Source: Corynebacterium senegalense (GTDB taxonomy: Bacteria > Actinomycetota > Actinomycetes > Mycobacteriales > Mycobacteriaceae). From it: DNA of 64,000 nt. A model generated the notes under the pieces. The model ran no database searches. It was not told where the DNA came from and saw only the letters and a program-made list of their open reading frames with translations. The position numbers and the translations under genes were made by a program. The stretch spans positions 754,239-818,238 of the forward strand of contig NZ_LS990887.1 of NCBI RefSeq assembly GCF_900411315.1. Direction: 5' to 3'. Below, one piece after another: positions 26,722-35,312 of the stretch; the stretch's first letter is position 1, and every line of letters starts with the position of its first letter.

Positions 26722-26951
26722 GTGCTCGCATGCAGGTTGGGGGTAGAGCCACCCCCGTCACTTCTGTAACAATTTTAACTATTTTCACTTCAGAAACACT
26801 GGCCCTGAGCTGGCTTTACCCCGGACTATCGCACGCGGTTTCGACCCCGAGGCCGCTGAAGGCATTGCCCACCCACCCCCTGCGGGATACATTCTTACGC
26901 GGTAGACGGCCCTTTCCGGGTCCCCGTGAGTTGAAAAGGTATCCCGAACAC

Positions 26952-27635
26952 ATGAAGCGACCCCTGCTCTGCGCGGCCGCGGCACTCGCCGTCGCCCTGT
27001 CCTCCTCCACCGCCCCCGCGTCCGCAGTCACCGTCAACGTCGGCGGCACCCCCGTGTCCACCGAGGCGGACCTCGTGAAGGCCCTCACCGAGGCCGCCAC
27101 GCAGATCACCGTGACCGGCGCGACCCTGACCGCCGGCGACTACCAGATCGTCTACGACCCCCGCGTGCTCGAGGAGGAGCTGGGAATCACCCTGCCCGAA
27201 GAGCCCGGCACCTCCGTCGGCATCCAGCGCGGGCGCACCAGCGACGGCCGCGCGGTGGTCATGCCGGCCGCGGGTCGGATCAGCTCCGGCTTCGGCCAGC
27301 GCTGGGGCCGCATGCACCAGGGCATCGACATCGCCAACGACTACGGCGCCCCGATCTACGCAGTGATGGACGGCACCGTCATCAACGCCGGCCCCGCCCA
27401 GGGCTTCGGCAACTGGGTGGCCATCCAGCACGACGGCGGCGAGGTCTCCGTCTACGGCCACATGAACCAGTACAGCGTGGGCGTGGGCCAGCGGGTGACC
27501 GCCGGCGAGCAGATCGCCACCATCGGCAGCGAGGGCCAGTCGACCGGCCCGCACCTGCACTTTGAGATCAAGCCCGACGGGGTCAACCAGGCCGACCCGC
27601 AGGAGTGGCTGCGCCAGCAGGGCATCTACACCTAG
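26952..27635 (+). CDS. Secreted M23 (LytM) peptidase
   Basis: 227 residues from the ATG at 26952 (MKRPLLCAAAALAVALSSST), with a classical signal peptide ending about APASA. The M23 domain has HQGIDIAND, YGHM and HLHFEIKPDG as zinc-site motifs. It is close in sequence to the previous gene over the last 120 residues (shared GPAQGxGNWV and EVSVYGHM) but differs at the N-terminus. The stop codon is interlocked with that of pcrA (shared CTAG). The frame is open further upstream to 26730, but only the later ATG gives a signal peptide. Confidence 0.9.
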   Translation: MKRPLLCAAAALAVALSSSTAPASAVTVNVGGTPVSTEADLVKALTEAATQITVTGATLTAGDYQIVYDPRVLEEELGITLPEEPGTSVGIQRGRTSDGRAVVMPAAGRISSGFGQRWGRMHQGIDIANDYGAPIYAVMDGTVINAGPAQGFGNWVAIQHDGGEVSVYGHMNQYSVGVGQRVTAGEQIATIGSEGQSTGPHLHFEIKPDGVNQADPQEWLRQQGIYT

Positions 27636-29869
27636 AGCTTCTCCATCGGCACCCCGCCGATGAGCATGAGGCGAACCGTCCCCGAGGAACCGAAGTCGAC
27701 GGTCACGGTCTCGCGCACCCCCGCCCCCTCCACGGAGAGCACGGTGCCGAGGCCGTATTTCGCGTGGTTCACCCGGTCCCCGACGGCGAGCTGGAGGTTC
27801 TTGTTCACCTTGGTGCGGGGCCGCGGGGTCTTCCTCCCCCACGCGGAGTCGGCGGGCACGGGCTCCGGGTCCACGCGGCGCCAGTCCACCAGCTCGTCGG
27901 GTACCTCGGAGAGGAAGCGGCTCGCCGGGTTGGTCACCGGGCTGCCCCACGACGCCCGCAGCCGCGCCCGGGTGAGGTAGAGCCTGCGCTTGGCGCGCGT
28001 GATGCCCACGTAGGCGAGGCGGCGCTCCTCCGCGAGCTCGGCCGGATCCCCGAGGGCCCGCAGGTGGGGGAACTGCCCGTCCTCCCACCCTGTGACGAAG
28101 ACGTAGGGGAACTCGAGGCCCTTCGCGGTGTGCAGGGTCATCAGAGTCACCACGCCCTGCTCGTTGTCAGGGAGCTGGTCGGCGTCCGCGACCAGCGAGA
28201 CCTTCTCCAGGAACGCCTCGACGCTGCCAGGTTCGGGCTCCCCCTCCTCCGGCTCGACGCCGTAGGCGGCCTGCAGGGCGGCCTCAGAGGAGAACTCGCG
28301 CGCCACGGAGACGAGCTCGTTGAGGTTGTCCAGCCGGGCGCCGTCCTGCGGGTCGTTCGAAGCTTCCAGCTCCGCCTTGTAGCCGGTCTCCTCGAGGATC
28401 CTGGTGACCAGCTGACCGAGGTCCTCGGTGTCGGCCAGCTCCGCGCGCAGCCCGTCCATCATCTCGACGAAGCCGGCGATGGCGTTTCTCGCCCGGGTGC
28501 CCAGCATCCCCACCTCTCCCCTGGCGGCGGCCCGCAGCGCTGCCCCGAAGCTCATGTCGTGGCTTTCCGCGTGCAGCGCCACCATCGCCTGGGCCTTGTC
28601 CCCGATGGCGCGCTTGGGCACATTGACGATGCGCCGCAGGGACACGGTGTCGTCCGGGTTGCCCAGCACCTTCAGGTAGGCGACGATGTCGCGGATCTCG
28701 CGGCGCTCGTAGAAGCGGGTGCCGCCGACGACCTTGTAGGGGATGCCGGAGCGGATGAAGATGTCCTCCAGCGCGCGCGAGGCGTTGTTGGTGCGGTACA
28801 TCACCGCGATGTCGGAGTAGGGGACGCCCAGGGCGTCGATCTCCGAGGCGATGAAGCGTGCCTCGTCGTGTTCGTTGTCGGCGACGTAGCCGACGATCTT
28901 GTCTCCCGCGCCGTGGTCCGTCCACAGCTTCTTCGGACGGCGCCCCTCGTTCTGGGCGATCACGGCGTTGGCCGCGCTGAGGATCGTCTGGGTGGAGCGG
29001 TAGTTCTGCTCCAGCATGATGGTCGTCGCGTCCGGGTAGTCCCGCTCGAACTCTTCGATGTTGCGGATGGTCGCGCCGCGGAAGGCGTAGATCGACTGGT
29101 CGGAGTCGCCCACCACCGCCAGCTCGGGAGCGTCCGGGCCGTCGCCGACGAGGGTGTGCACGAGCACGTACTGCGCGTGGTTGGTGTCCTGGTACTCGTC
29201 CACCAGAACGTGGCGGAAGCGGCGTCGGTAGTACTCCGTCACCTGCGGGTGCTCCGTGAAGATGCGCACGACCTCCCCGATCAGGTCGTCGAAGTCGACG
29301 GCGTTGGACTGGCGCAGGCGGCGTTGATACTCCGCGTAGACCTGGGCGACGGTGGTCTCGAAGGGGTTGTGGGTCCGCGTGGCGTCGTCAAGCGCCTGCT
29401 GCGGCCCAACCAGCTCGTTTTTGAGGTTCGAGATGGCGTTGGACAGCGCGCGGGGCGAGAACTTCTTCAAGTCGAGGTTGAGGTCCTTCGCGATCATGCC
29501 GAGCAGGCGGCGCGAATCGTCGCTGTCGTAGATGGTGAAGTTGGTGTTCAGGCCGGGGACGAGCTGCGCCTGCTGGCGCAGGATCCGCACGCACACCGAG
29601 TGGAAGGTGGCCACCCACATCCGCTCGGCCTCGGGGCCGACGAGCTGGGTGACGCGCTCGCGCATCTCCGCGGCGGCCTTGTTGGTGAAGGTGATGGCGA
29701 GGATCTGCCACGGCGCGACGCCGCGGTTCTGCAGGAGGTAGGCGATCCTGCGGGTCAGCACTGCCGTCTTGCCGGAGCCCGCGCCAGCGACGATGAGAAG
29801 GGGCCCACCGGAGTGGGTCACGGCGGCCTCTTGCTGCGGGTTAAGGCCCAGAACCAGATCAGAATTCAT
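27632..29869 (-). CDS. pcrA: UvrD/PcrA-type ATP-dependent DNA helicase
   Basis: 745 residues from the ATG at 29869 (MNSDLVLGLNPQQEAAV). SF1A motifs: Q motif LNPQQEAAV, Walker A VAGAGSGKTAVLTRR, motif II VDEYQDTNHAQY, motif III VVGDSDQSIYAFRGA, motif IV EQNYRST, motif V TLHTAKGLEF and motif VI EERRLAYVGITRAK. The C-terminal Tudor-like segment (GDRVNHAKYGLGTVLSVEG) binds RNA polymerase in UvrD1/PcrA. It unwinds 3'-5' in repair and at stalled transcription. It corresponds to M. tuberculosis uvrD1 by synteny with the chorismate mutase gene. Confidence 0.96.
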   Translation of the reverse strand: MNSDLVLGLNPQQEAAVTHSGGPLLIVAGAGSGKTAVLTRRIAYLLQNRGVAPWQILAITFTNKAAAEMRERVTQLVGPEAERMWVATFHSVCVRILRQQAQLVPGLNTNFTIYDSDDSRRLLGMIAKDLNLDLKKFSPRALSNAISNLKNELVGPQQALDDATRTHNPFETTVAQVYAEYQRRLRQSNAVDFDDLIGEVVRIFTEHPQVTEYYRRRFRHVLVDEYQDTNHAQYVLVHTLVGDGPDAPELAVVGDSDQSIYAFRGATIRNIEEFERDYPDATTIMLEQNYRSTQTILSAANAVIAQNEGRRPKKLWTDHGAGDKIVGYVADNEHDEARFIASEIDALGVPYSDIAVMYRTNNASRALEDIFIRSGIPYKVVGGTRFYERREIRDIVAYLKVLGNPDDTVSLRRIVNVPKRAIGDKAQAMVALHAESHDMSFGAALRAAARGEVGMLGTRARNAIAGFVEMMDGLRAELADTEDLGQLVTRILEETGYKAELEASNDPQDGARLDNLNELVSVAREFSSEAALQAAYGVEPEEGEPEPGSVEAFLEKVSLVADADQLPDNEQGVVTLMTLHTAKGLEFPYVFVTGWEDGQFPHLRALGDPAELAEERRLAYVGITRAKRRLYLTRARLRASWGSPVTNPASRFLSEVPDELVDWRRVDPEPVPADSAWGRKTPRPRTKVNKNLQLAVGDRVNHAKYGLGTVLSVEGAGVRETVTVDFGSSGTVRLMLIGGVPMEKL

Positions 29870-29927
29870 GATGCCTCCCACCCTACAATCCCGGTCCGAC
29901 ACGCCCGGGGTGGCATAATCTGCCAGC

Positions 29928-30221
29928 ATGAGCGATTTCGAGGTCCGCATGCCTTCCGGCACCGACGATCCGCTGTCGGACGCGGAGATTCAGCAGTACC
30001 GCAAGGAGATCGACCGCCTCGACAAGGTCATCCTGGAGGCGGTGAAGCGCCGCTCGCAGGTCTCACAGGCGATCGGCAAGACGCGGATGGGTTCAGGCGG
30101 CACGAAGCTCGTGCACACCCGCGAGGTGGCCATCATCAACCAATTCCGCGACGAGCTCGGCGAGGAGGGGCCGGCGCTGGCGACGATCCTCCTCCGCCTC
30201 GGGCGCGGCAAGCTGGGCTAG
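29928..30221 (+). CDS. Chorismate mutase (AroQ type)
   Basis: 97 residues, all-helical. IQQYRKEIDRLDKVILEAVKRRSQVSQAIGKTRM is the first AroQ helix with the usual Arg and Lys; the rest ends RLGRGKLG. It makes prephenate for Phe and Tyr. Such small intracellular mutases in corynebacteria and mycobacteria need DAHP synthase for full activity. Divergent from pcrA and convergent with the mhuD-like gene, whose stop overlaps by four bases. Confidence 0.9.
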   Translation: MSDFEVRMPSGTDDPLSDAEIQQYRKEIDRLDKVILEAVKRRSQVSQAIGKTRMGSGGTKLVHTREVAIINQFRDELGEEGPALATILLRLGRGKLG

Positions 30222-30517
30222 CTGCCCAGAACGACCTCGAACTCGAGCAGCTCGGCTTTCGACGCCACCGGGGCGCGCTTCTCCCCGCCGCCGTGCGACG
30301 CCCTCCCCTGGCCCTCCCACCAGGCGCGGTACGCGTCCTCGTCGGCCCACTGGGTGACCACGAAGTAGCGGTCCTCCCCCTTGACCGGGCGCAGCAGCTG
30401 GAAGCCCTCGAAGCCCGGCTGGGAATCGATCGCCTGACGACGTCCCGCGAAGCGGCGCTCGAGCTCCTCTCCGCCACCCTCGGGAACCGTGATTGCGTTG
30501 ATCTTGACGATGCTCAT
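30218..30517 (-). CDS. mhuD: Haem-degrading monooxygenase, MhuD/IsdG-like
   Basis: 99 residues, ferredoxin-like ABM fold. It matches M. tuberculosis MhuD closely: VKINAI with N7, GFEGFQLLRPVKGEDRYFVVTQW, and W66 and H75 at the same positions as the MhuD active-site residues. It opens haem to release iron. The neighbouring genes are housekeeping genes, and no haem importer is in this window. Confidence 0.9.
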   Translation of the reverse strand: MSIVKINAITVPEGGGEELERRFAGRRQAIDSQPGFEGFQLLRPVKGEDRYFVVTQWADEDAYRAWWEGQGRASHGGGEKRAPVASKAELLEFEVVLGS

Positions 30518-30599
30518 TCCTCAACCCTACGCACGTTGCCAGCCTTTTCACTAGCGTGGAATTAGCTGACACGAATTTGTCGAGGAGGAGCACGCCACT

Positions 30600-32237
30600 A
30601 TGCCCACCATCACATCCACCGACGCCTGGAAGCGCCTCGCCGCACTGCACGAGCAGAAGAAGAACGCGACGCTGCGGGAGCTCTTTGCCGCCGACGCCTC
30701 GCGCGCCTCGTCGCTCACGTTTGATGCGGCGGGCCTGCACGTGGACCTGTCGAAGAACCTCGTCGACGGGGAGGTTCTCGACACCCTCGTGGAGCTGGCG
30801 GAGACCGCGGGGCTGCGGGAGCGCACCGAGGCGATGTTCGCCGGCGAACGCATCAACTCGACCGAGGACCGCTCCGTGCTGCACACCGCTCTGCGCCTGC
30901 CCGCCGAGGCGGACCTCCGGGTGGGCGACCAGGATGTCGCCGCCGACGTTCACGAGGTGCTCGGCCGGATGCGCGACTTCGCCTCCGCGCTGCGCTCCGG
31001 GGAGTGGCTGGGCCACACCGGCCACACCATCAAGAAGGTGGTCAACATCGGCATCGGCGGCTCGGACCTCGGCCCGGCGATGGCGACGAAGGCGCTGCGC
31101 ACCTATGCCACCGCGGGTATCAGCGCCGAGTTCGTCTCCAACGTCGACCCCGCCGACATGCACAGGGTGCTGGACGAGGCGAACGCGGAGGAGACCCTGT
31201 TCATCGTCGCCTCCAAGACGTTCACCACCCAGGAGACGCTGGCCAACGCCCACGCCGCGAAGCGGTGGCTGCTCGACCGCTTCGGCGGGGATGAGGCCGC
31301 CGTGGCGAAGCACTTCGTGGCGGTTTCGACGAACGCGGAAAAGGTCGCCGAGTTCGGCATCGACACCGCGAACATGTTCCCCTTCTGGGACTGGGTCGGC
31401 GGGCGCTACTCCGTGGACTCCGCCATCGGGCTGTCCCTCATGGCGGTGATCGGCCCCCTCGACTTCATGCGCTTCCTCGAGGGCTTCCACGCCGTGGACG
31501 AGCACTTCCGCACCACCGACCTGCGTTCGAACATCCCCGCGCTGATGGGGTTGATCAACGTCTGGTACCGCAACTTCCACGGCGCGCAGACCCACGCGGT
31601 GCTGCCCTACTCCGAGGACCTTTCCCGCTTCCCCGCCTATCTGCAGCAGCTCACGATGGAGTCCAACGGCAAGTCGGTCACCCGCGACGGCGACCGCGTC
31701 GCCTACGACACCGGCGAGATCTTCTGGGGCGAGCCGGGGACCAACGGCCAGCACGCCTTCTACCAGCTCCTGCACCAGGGCACCACGCTCGTGCCGGCCG
31801 ACTTCATCGGCTTCGCCACACCGCGCGAGGACCTGCCGACGGCCGACGGCACCGGCTCGATGCACGACCTGCTCATGGGCAACTTCTTCGCCCAGACGAA
31901 GGTCCTGGCGTTCGGGAAGAATGTCGAGGAGTTGGAGCGCGAGGGCGTCGACAAGCAGCTTGCGCCGCACAAGGTGATGCCGGGCAACCGCCCGACCACC
32001 ACGATCCTCGCGCCGGAGCTCACCCCGCACGCGCTGGGCGCGCTCATCGCGCTCTACGAGCACATCGTGTTCACCGAATCGGTCGTCTGGGACATCAACG
32101 CCTTCGACCAGTGGGGCGTCGAGCTGGGCAAGCAGCAGGCCAACGAGCTCGCCGCCGCGGTGTCCGGGAACGAAGATCCGGACACCGGTGATGCTTCCAC
32201 CGACGCCCTGATCACCTGGTACAGGAGCGCAAAGTAA
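30600..32237 (+). CDS. pgi: Glucose-6-phosphate isomerase
   Basis: 545 residues, normal for the family. Motifs: [35 protein letters not shown], and [20 protein letters not shown] with the signature lysine region [11 protein letters not shown] near the end. It interconverts glucose-6-P and fructose-6-P in glycolysis. Its TAA overlaps the ATG of the next gene (TAATG). Confidence 0.97.
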   Translation: MPTITSTDAWKRLAALHEQKKNATLRELFAADASRASSLTFDAAGLHVDLSKNLVDGEVLDTLVELAETAGLRERTEAMFAGERINSTEDRSVLHTALRLPAEADLRVGDQDVAADVHEVLGRMRDFASALRSGEWLGHTGHTIKKVVNIGIGGSDLGPAMATKALRTYATAGISAEFVSNVDPADMHRVLDEANAEETLFIVASKTFTTQETLANAHAAKRWLLDRFGGDEAAVAKHFVAVSTNAEKVAEFGIDTANMFPFWDWVGGRYSVDSAIGLSLMAVIGPLDFMRFLEGFHAVDEHFRTTDLRSNIPALMGLINVWYRNFHGAQTHAVLPYSEDLSRFPAYLQQLTMESNGKSVTRDGDRVAYDTGEIFWGEPGTNGQHAFYQLLHQGTTLVPADFIGFATPREDLPTADGTGSMHDLLMGNFFAQTKVLAFGKNVEELEREGVDKQLAPHKVMPGNRPTTTILAPELTPHALGALIALYEHIVFTESVVWDINAFDQWGVELGKQQANELAAAVSGNEDPDTGDASTDALITWYRSAK

Positions 32238-33724
32238 TGGGCGACTCACTTTCCACCGACACCTACACCCCGAAGCAGCGGTCCATCTACCGCAAGCGCC
32301 TCGAGGACGAGCTGGAGGTCTTCGACCGCCACCTGCAGGACGCGGAGTTCATCAGCCGGGGCACGATCGGTCTCGAGCTGGAGCTCAACCTGGTCGGCGA
32401 CGACATGATGCCGGCGCGGCGCAACCAGGAGGTCCTCGCCCAGCTCAGCGACGACTACCAGTCCGAGATCGGCTCCTACAACGTGGAGCTGAACCTGCCG
32501 CCGCTCAGCCTCGAGGGAGACGGGCTGCGCCAGCTGGAGCGCAACCTGGCCGCCCGCCTGCAGACGGTCAAGGACGCCGCCGGCAAGGCGGGCACGCAGG
32601 TGGCGATGATCGGCACCCTCCCCACCGTGACCCCGGAGTTCCTCGAGGATCCCGCGTGGATCACCAACGAGTACCGCTACCGGGGCCTGAACAACTCCAT
32701 CATGGAATCGCGCGGCGAGCTCGTCCGCATCGACCTCGGCCGGGTGGAGAGCATCTGGCACGACTTCGAGGACATCGCAACGGAATCGACCTGCACGTCG
32801 ATGCAGCTGCACCTCCAGGTCGCGCCGAACCGCTTCGCCGGAGCGTGGAACGCCTCCCAGGCCATCGCCGGGGTGCAGGCCGCCCTCGGCGCGAACTCAC
32901 CACTGTTCCTCGGCCGGCGGGTGTGGCACGAGTCCCGCATTCCGGTGTTCAAGCAGTCCATCGACACCCGGACGAAGGAGCTCATCAACCAGGGTGTGCG
33001 GCCGCGCGTTTGGTTCGGCGAGCGCTGGATCACCTCGGTTTTCGACCTCTTCGAGGAAAACGTTCGCTACTTCTCCCCTCTCATCCCCGAGGGCCGCGTC
33101 GAGGCGGGCAAGCCGGTCATGCTCGGCGACAGCCCCGGGCTGCACTACCTCAACCTCCACAACGGGACGGTCTGGCGCTGGAACCGCCCCATCTACGATC
33201 CCAACGGGGAGCTCTCCCACATCCGCGTGGAGAACCGCCTCCTGCCCGCCGGCCCGACTGTCAAGGACATCACCGCCGACGCCGCCTTCTACTACGGGAT
33301 GGTCAAGTTCCTCGGCGACCAGACCCGGCCGGTGTGGTCGCGCCTGAGCTTTGAGCAGGCCGAGAAGAATTTCGAGGCGGGCGCGCGCGACGGGCTGACG
33401 GCCCGGATGAAGTGGCCGACGCTCGGCACCGTCGAGGTCGCCGACCTTGTCATCTCCCACCTCCTCCCCCAGGCCCGCAAGGGGCTGGCCTCGCTGGGCG
33501 TCGACGAGGACGCCATCGAGGAGTACATGGGCATCATCGAGGGCCGCGCTTCTCGACGCCAAAACGGGGCCACCTGGCAGCTCGCGGCGCTCAACGAAGC
33601 CGGGGCGGGCACCCGCCCGGGCACCCCGGAGCGGATGGAGGCGCTGGTCCGCGTTCTCAGGCAATACCTGAGGAACCAGCAGGAAGGCGCGCCGGTGCAC
33701 ACTTGGCCGCTTGAGGTTGCATAG
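32237..33724 (+). CDS. Glutamate-cysteine ligase-like carboxylate-amine ligase (GCS2 family)
   Basis: 495 residues. TIGLELELNLV near the N-terminus is the substrate- and metal-binding start of GCS2-type ligases; TSMQLHLQVAPNRFAGAWN, HLRSHNR-like LHNGTVWRWNRPIYD and HIRVENRLLPAGPT are further family blocks. It would ligate an amino group to a gamma-carboxylate with ATP; the substrate is not certain. Translationally coupled to pgi by one base, an unexpected pairing functionally. Confidence 0.8.
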   Translation: MGDSLSTDTYTPKQRSIYRKRLEDELEVFDRHLQDAEFISRGTIGLELELNLVGDDMMPARRNQEVLAQLSDDYQSEIGSYNVELNLPPLSLEGDGLRQLERNLAARLQTVKDAAGKAGTQVAMIGTLPTVTPEFLEDPAWITNEYRYRGLNNSIMESRGELVRIDLGRVESIWHDFEDIATESTCTSMQLHLQVAPNRFAGAWNASQAIAGVQAALGANSPLFLGRRVWHESRIPVFKQSIDTRTKELINQGVRPRVWFGERWITSVFDLFEENVRYFSPLIPEGRVEAGKPVMLGDSPGLHYLNLHNGTVWRWNRPIYDPNGELSHIRVENRLLPAGPTVKDITADAAFYYGMVKFLGDQTRPVWSRLSFEQAEKNFEAGARDGLTARMKWPTLGTVEVADLVISHLLPQARKGLASLGVDEDAIEEYMGIIEGRASRRQNGATWQLAALNEAGAGTRPGTPERMEALVRVLRQYLRNQQEGAPVHTWPLEVA

Positions 33725-33773
33725 GGCAGAATGAGGGGCTGATTTCCGTCCCCTCCCGAGGAAGGCTCCCCAC

Positions 33774-34427
33774 ATGCAATCGATCATCGACTGGGTCGTG
33801 CATCTCATGGAGGTGCTCGGCGCCCCCGGCGTCGGCATCGCCATCCTGCTGGAAAACCTGTTTCCGCCGATCCCCTCGGAGGTTGTGCTGCCCCTGGCGG
33901 GCTTTACCGTCTCCCAGGGTTCGCTGAACTTCGTGGCGGTGTTCGTCTGGTCGGTTGTCGGCTCAGTTGTCGGTGCCTACATGCTCTACGGCATCGGCGC
34001 CTGGCTCGGTGCGGAGCGCCTGCGCCGCATCGCGCACTGGATGTGGCTGGTGCGGGCCTCGGACGTGGACGCCTCCCTCGATTTCTTCCGCAAGTACGGC
34101 CGCGTGTCCGTGTTTTTCGGTCGCCTGATTCCGGGCATCCGTTCGCTCATCTCCATCCCGGCAGGCCTGGACAGGATGAACCTGGTCACCTTCGGCCTGT
34201 GGACGACGCTCGGTTCCGCCATCTGGAACTTCCTCCTGGTCACCCTCGGCTTCTACCTCGGCGAGAACTGGCACCTGGTGGAGGATTACGTGAACACCTA
34301 CTCCAACGTCGTCTACGTCATCCTCATCCTCCTGATCGTCGGCTTCCTTGCCTTCTTCATCCGCCGCGAGGTGCAGGAGCGGCGCGAGGGTCTGGCTCCG
34401 GCTGACAGCGCGGACACCACCAAATAA
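33774..34427 (+). CDS. DedA-family membrane protein
   Basis: 217 residues. The VTT/DedA motif begins LLENLFPPIPSEVVLPLAGF, followed by GSVVGAYMLYGIG and RKYGRVSVFFGRLIPGIRSLISIPAG (the conserved FGRxxPxxRxxxxxPAG). DedA proteins are undecaprenyl-phosphate or phospholipid flippase-like. The 3' end overlaps the convergent nei2 gene by 71 bases. Confidence 0.9.
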   Translation: MQSIIDWVVHLMEVLGAPGVGIAILLENLFPPIPSEVVLPLAGFTVSQGSLNFVAVFVWSVVGSVVGAYMLYGIGAWLGAERLRRIAHWMWLVRASDVDASLDFFRKYGRVSVFFGRLIPGIRSLISIPAGLDRMNLVTFGLWTTLGSAIWNFLLVTLGFYLGENWHLVEDYVNTYSNVVYVILILLIVGFLAFFIRREVQERREGLAPADSADTTK

Positions 34428-35181
34428 CCCTCTCCAGGTCGCCCGCCCCGCCCAGAAAACCCTTCTCAATGAGCGTGGCGCACCGTCGGCACGGCTTGTT
34501 GTTCCGGCCGAACACGTAGCTGGTCTCCCCGGCCCGTCTGACCCCCGTGGTCACGCGGACCGGGGAGTCTTTGTTTGCCCACATCAGCCGCCGCGCGATG
34601 CGGACATGCTTGTCGACGTCCACGTCGCGAACCAGCTGTGCCGGGTGCGTCCCGGCGAGAAAGCAGATTTCCGCGCGGTATTCGTTGCCGATGCCGGCGG
34701 CGTTCTTCTGGTCGAGCAGCGCGCGGCCGATCTCGATGCCGGGATTTTCACTGATCCGGCGGACGACCTCCCCGTGGTCGAACTCCTCTGCAAGCATGTC
34801 GGGCCCGAGGTAAGCCATCCGCGCCTCGTATTCCCGGGCCGGGAAGACTTCGACAAGCCCGAGCTGGTGGCCCACGAGCTCGATATCCCCCTGCGGGTCC
34901 CGGACGCGCAGGACAACCCGCGCCGTGTGCGCGGGTTTGCGCCACCGCGCGCCTGCCCGGTGGATGGCCCAGGTCCCCTCCATCTTCAGGTGCGTGTGCA
35001 AAATCTCGGGGCCGAAGCGCATGAACAGGTGCTTGCCGTACGGCCAGACGCGTTCGCACGTCAGACCCGTGGCATCAAACGTGGCGAACCGCGGCACGCG
35101 CACGTCGCAGCGGGTGATCTCGCGCCCCTGCATGAAACGCAGGCGCTTCGCCAGCTGATAAACAGAATCCCCCTCAGGCAT
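34357..35181 (-). CDS. nei2: Endonuclease VIII-like DNA glycosylase
   Basis: 274 residues. The N-terminal PEGDSVY provides catalytic Pro2 and Glu3 of the Fpg/Nei family; YGKHLF contains the conserved Lys; GIGNEYRAEICFLAG is the H2TH; and the zinc finger is CRRC with CPRC at the C-terminus. It excises oxidised pyrimidines. In M. tuberculosis nei2 is next to lhr; here an HNH gene lies between. The last 23 residues lie antisense to dedA. Confidence 0.9.
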   Translation of the reverse strand: MPEGDSVYQLAKRLRFMQGREITRCDVRVPRFATFDATGLTCERVWPYGKHLFMRFGPEILHTHLKMEGTWAIHRAGARWRKPAHTARVVLRVRDPQGDIELVGHQLGLVEVFPAREYEARMAYLGPDMLAEEFDHGEVVRRISENPGIEIGRALLDQKNAAGIGNEYRAEICFLAGTHPAQLVRDVDVDKHVRIARRLMWANKDSPVRVTTGVRRAGETSYVFGRNNKPCRRCATLIEKGFLGGAGDLERVIWWCPRCQPEPDPRAAPAPRGG

Positions 35182-35257
35182 GACCTCATGCTAGCGCGAT
35201 CATACAACTCAGTCAAATATTTTTTCGAATAATTCTCTATTTTCGCTTAATGAACAG

Positions 35258-35286
35258 TTGACAGACGCTCATACGTTCTATATATT
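35258..35286 (+). promoter_or_regulatory. Near-consensus sigma-A promoter of the HNH gene
   Basis: TTGACA at 35258-35263, 17-base spacer, TATATT at 35281-35286, in a conspicuously AT-rich intergenic stretch. A GGGGGG-containing ribosome-binding site precedes the ATG at 35313. Confidence 0.75.
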
Positions 35287-35312
35287 TTGAGCTAAGAAAA
35301 GAGGGGGGACAC

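Noticed and set aside
30093..32249. Open frame of more than 700 codons antisense to pgi and the mhuD/chorismate mutase region.
   Set aside because: Long antisense frames are common in GC-rich DNA; its composition is repetitive Gly/Val/Glu and the opposite strand carries clear pgi. The same applies to the long antisense frames over purH, thyA, mctC and others.
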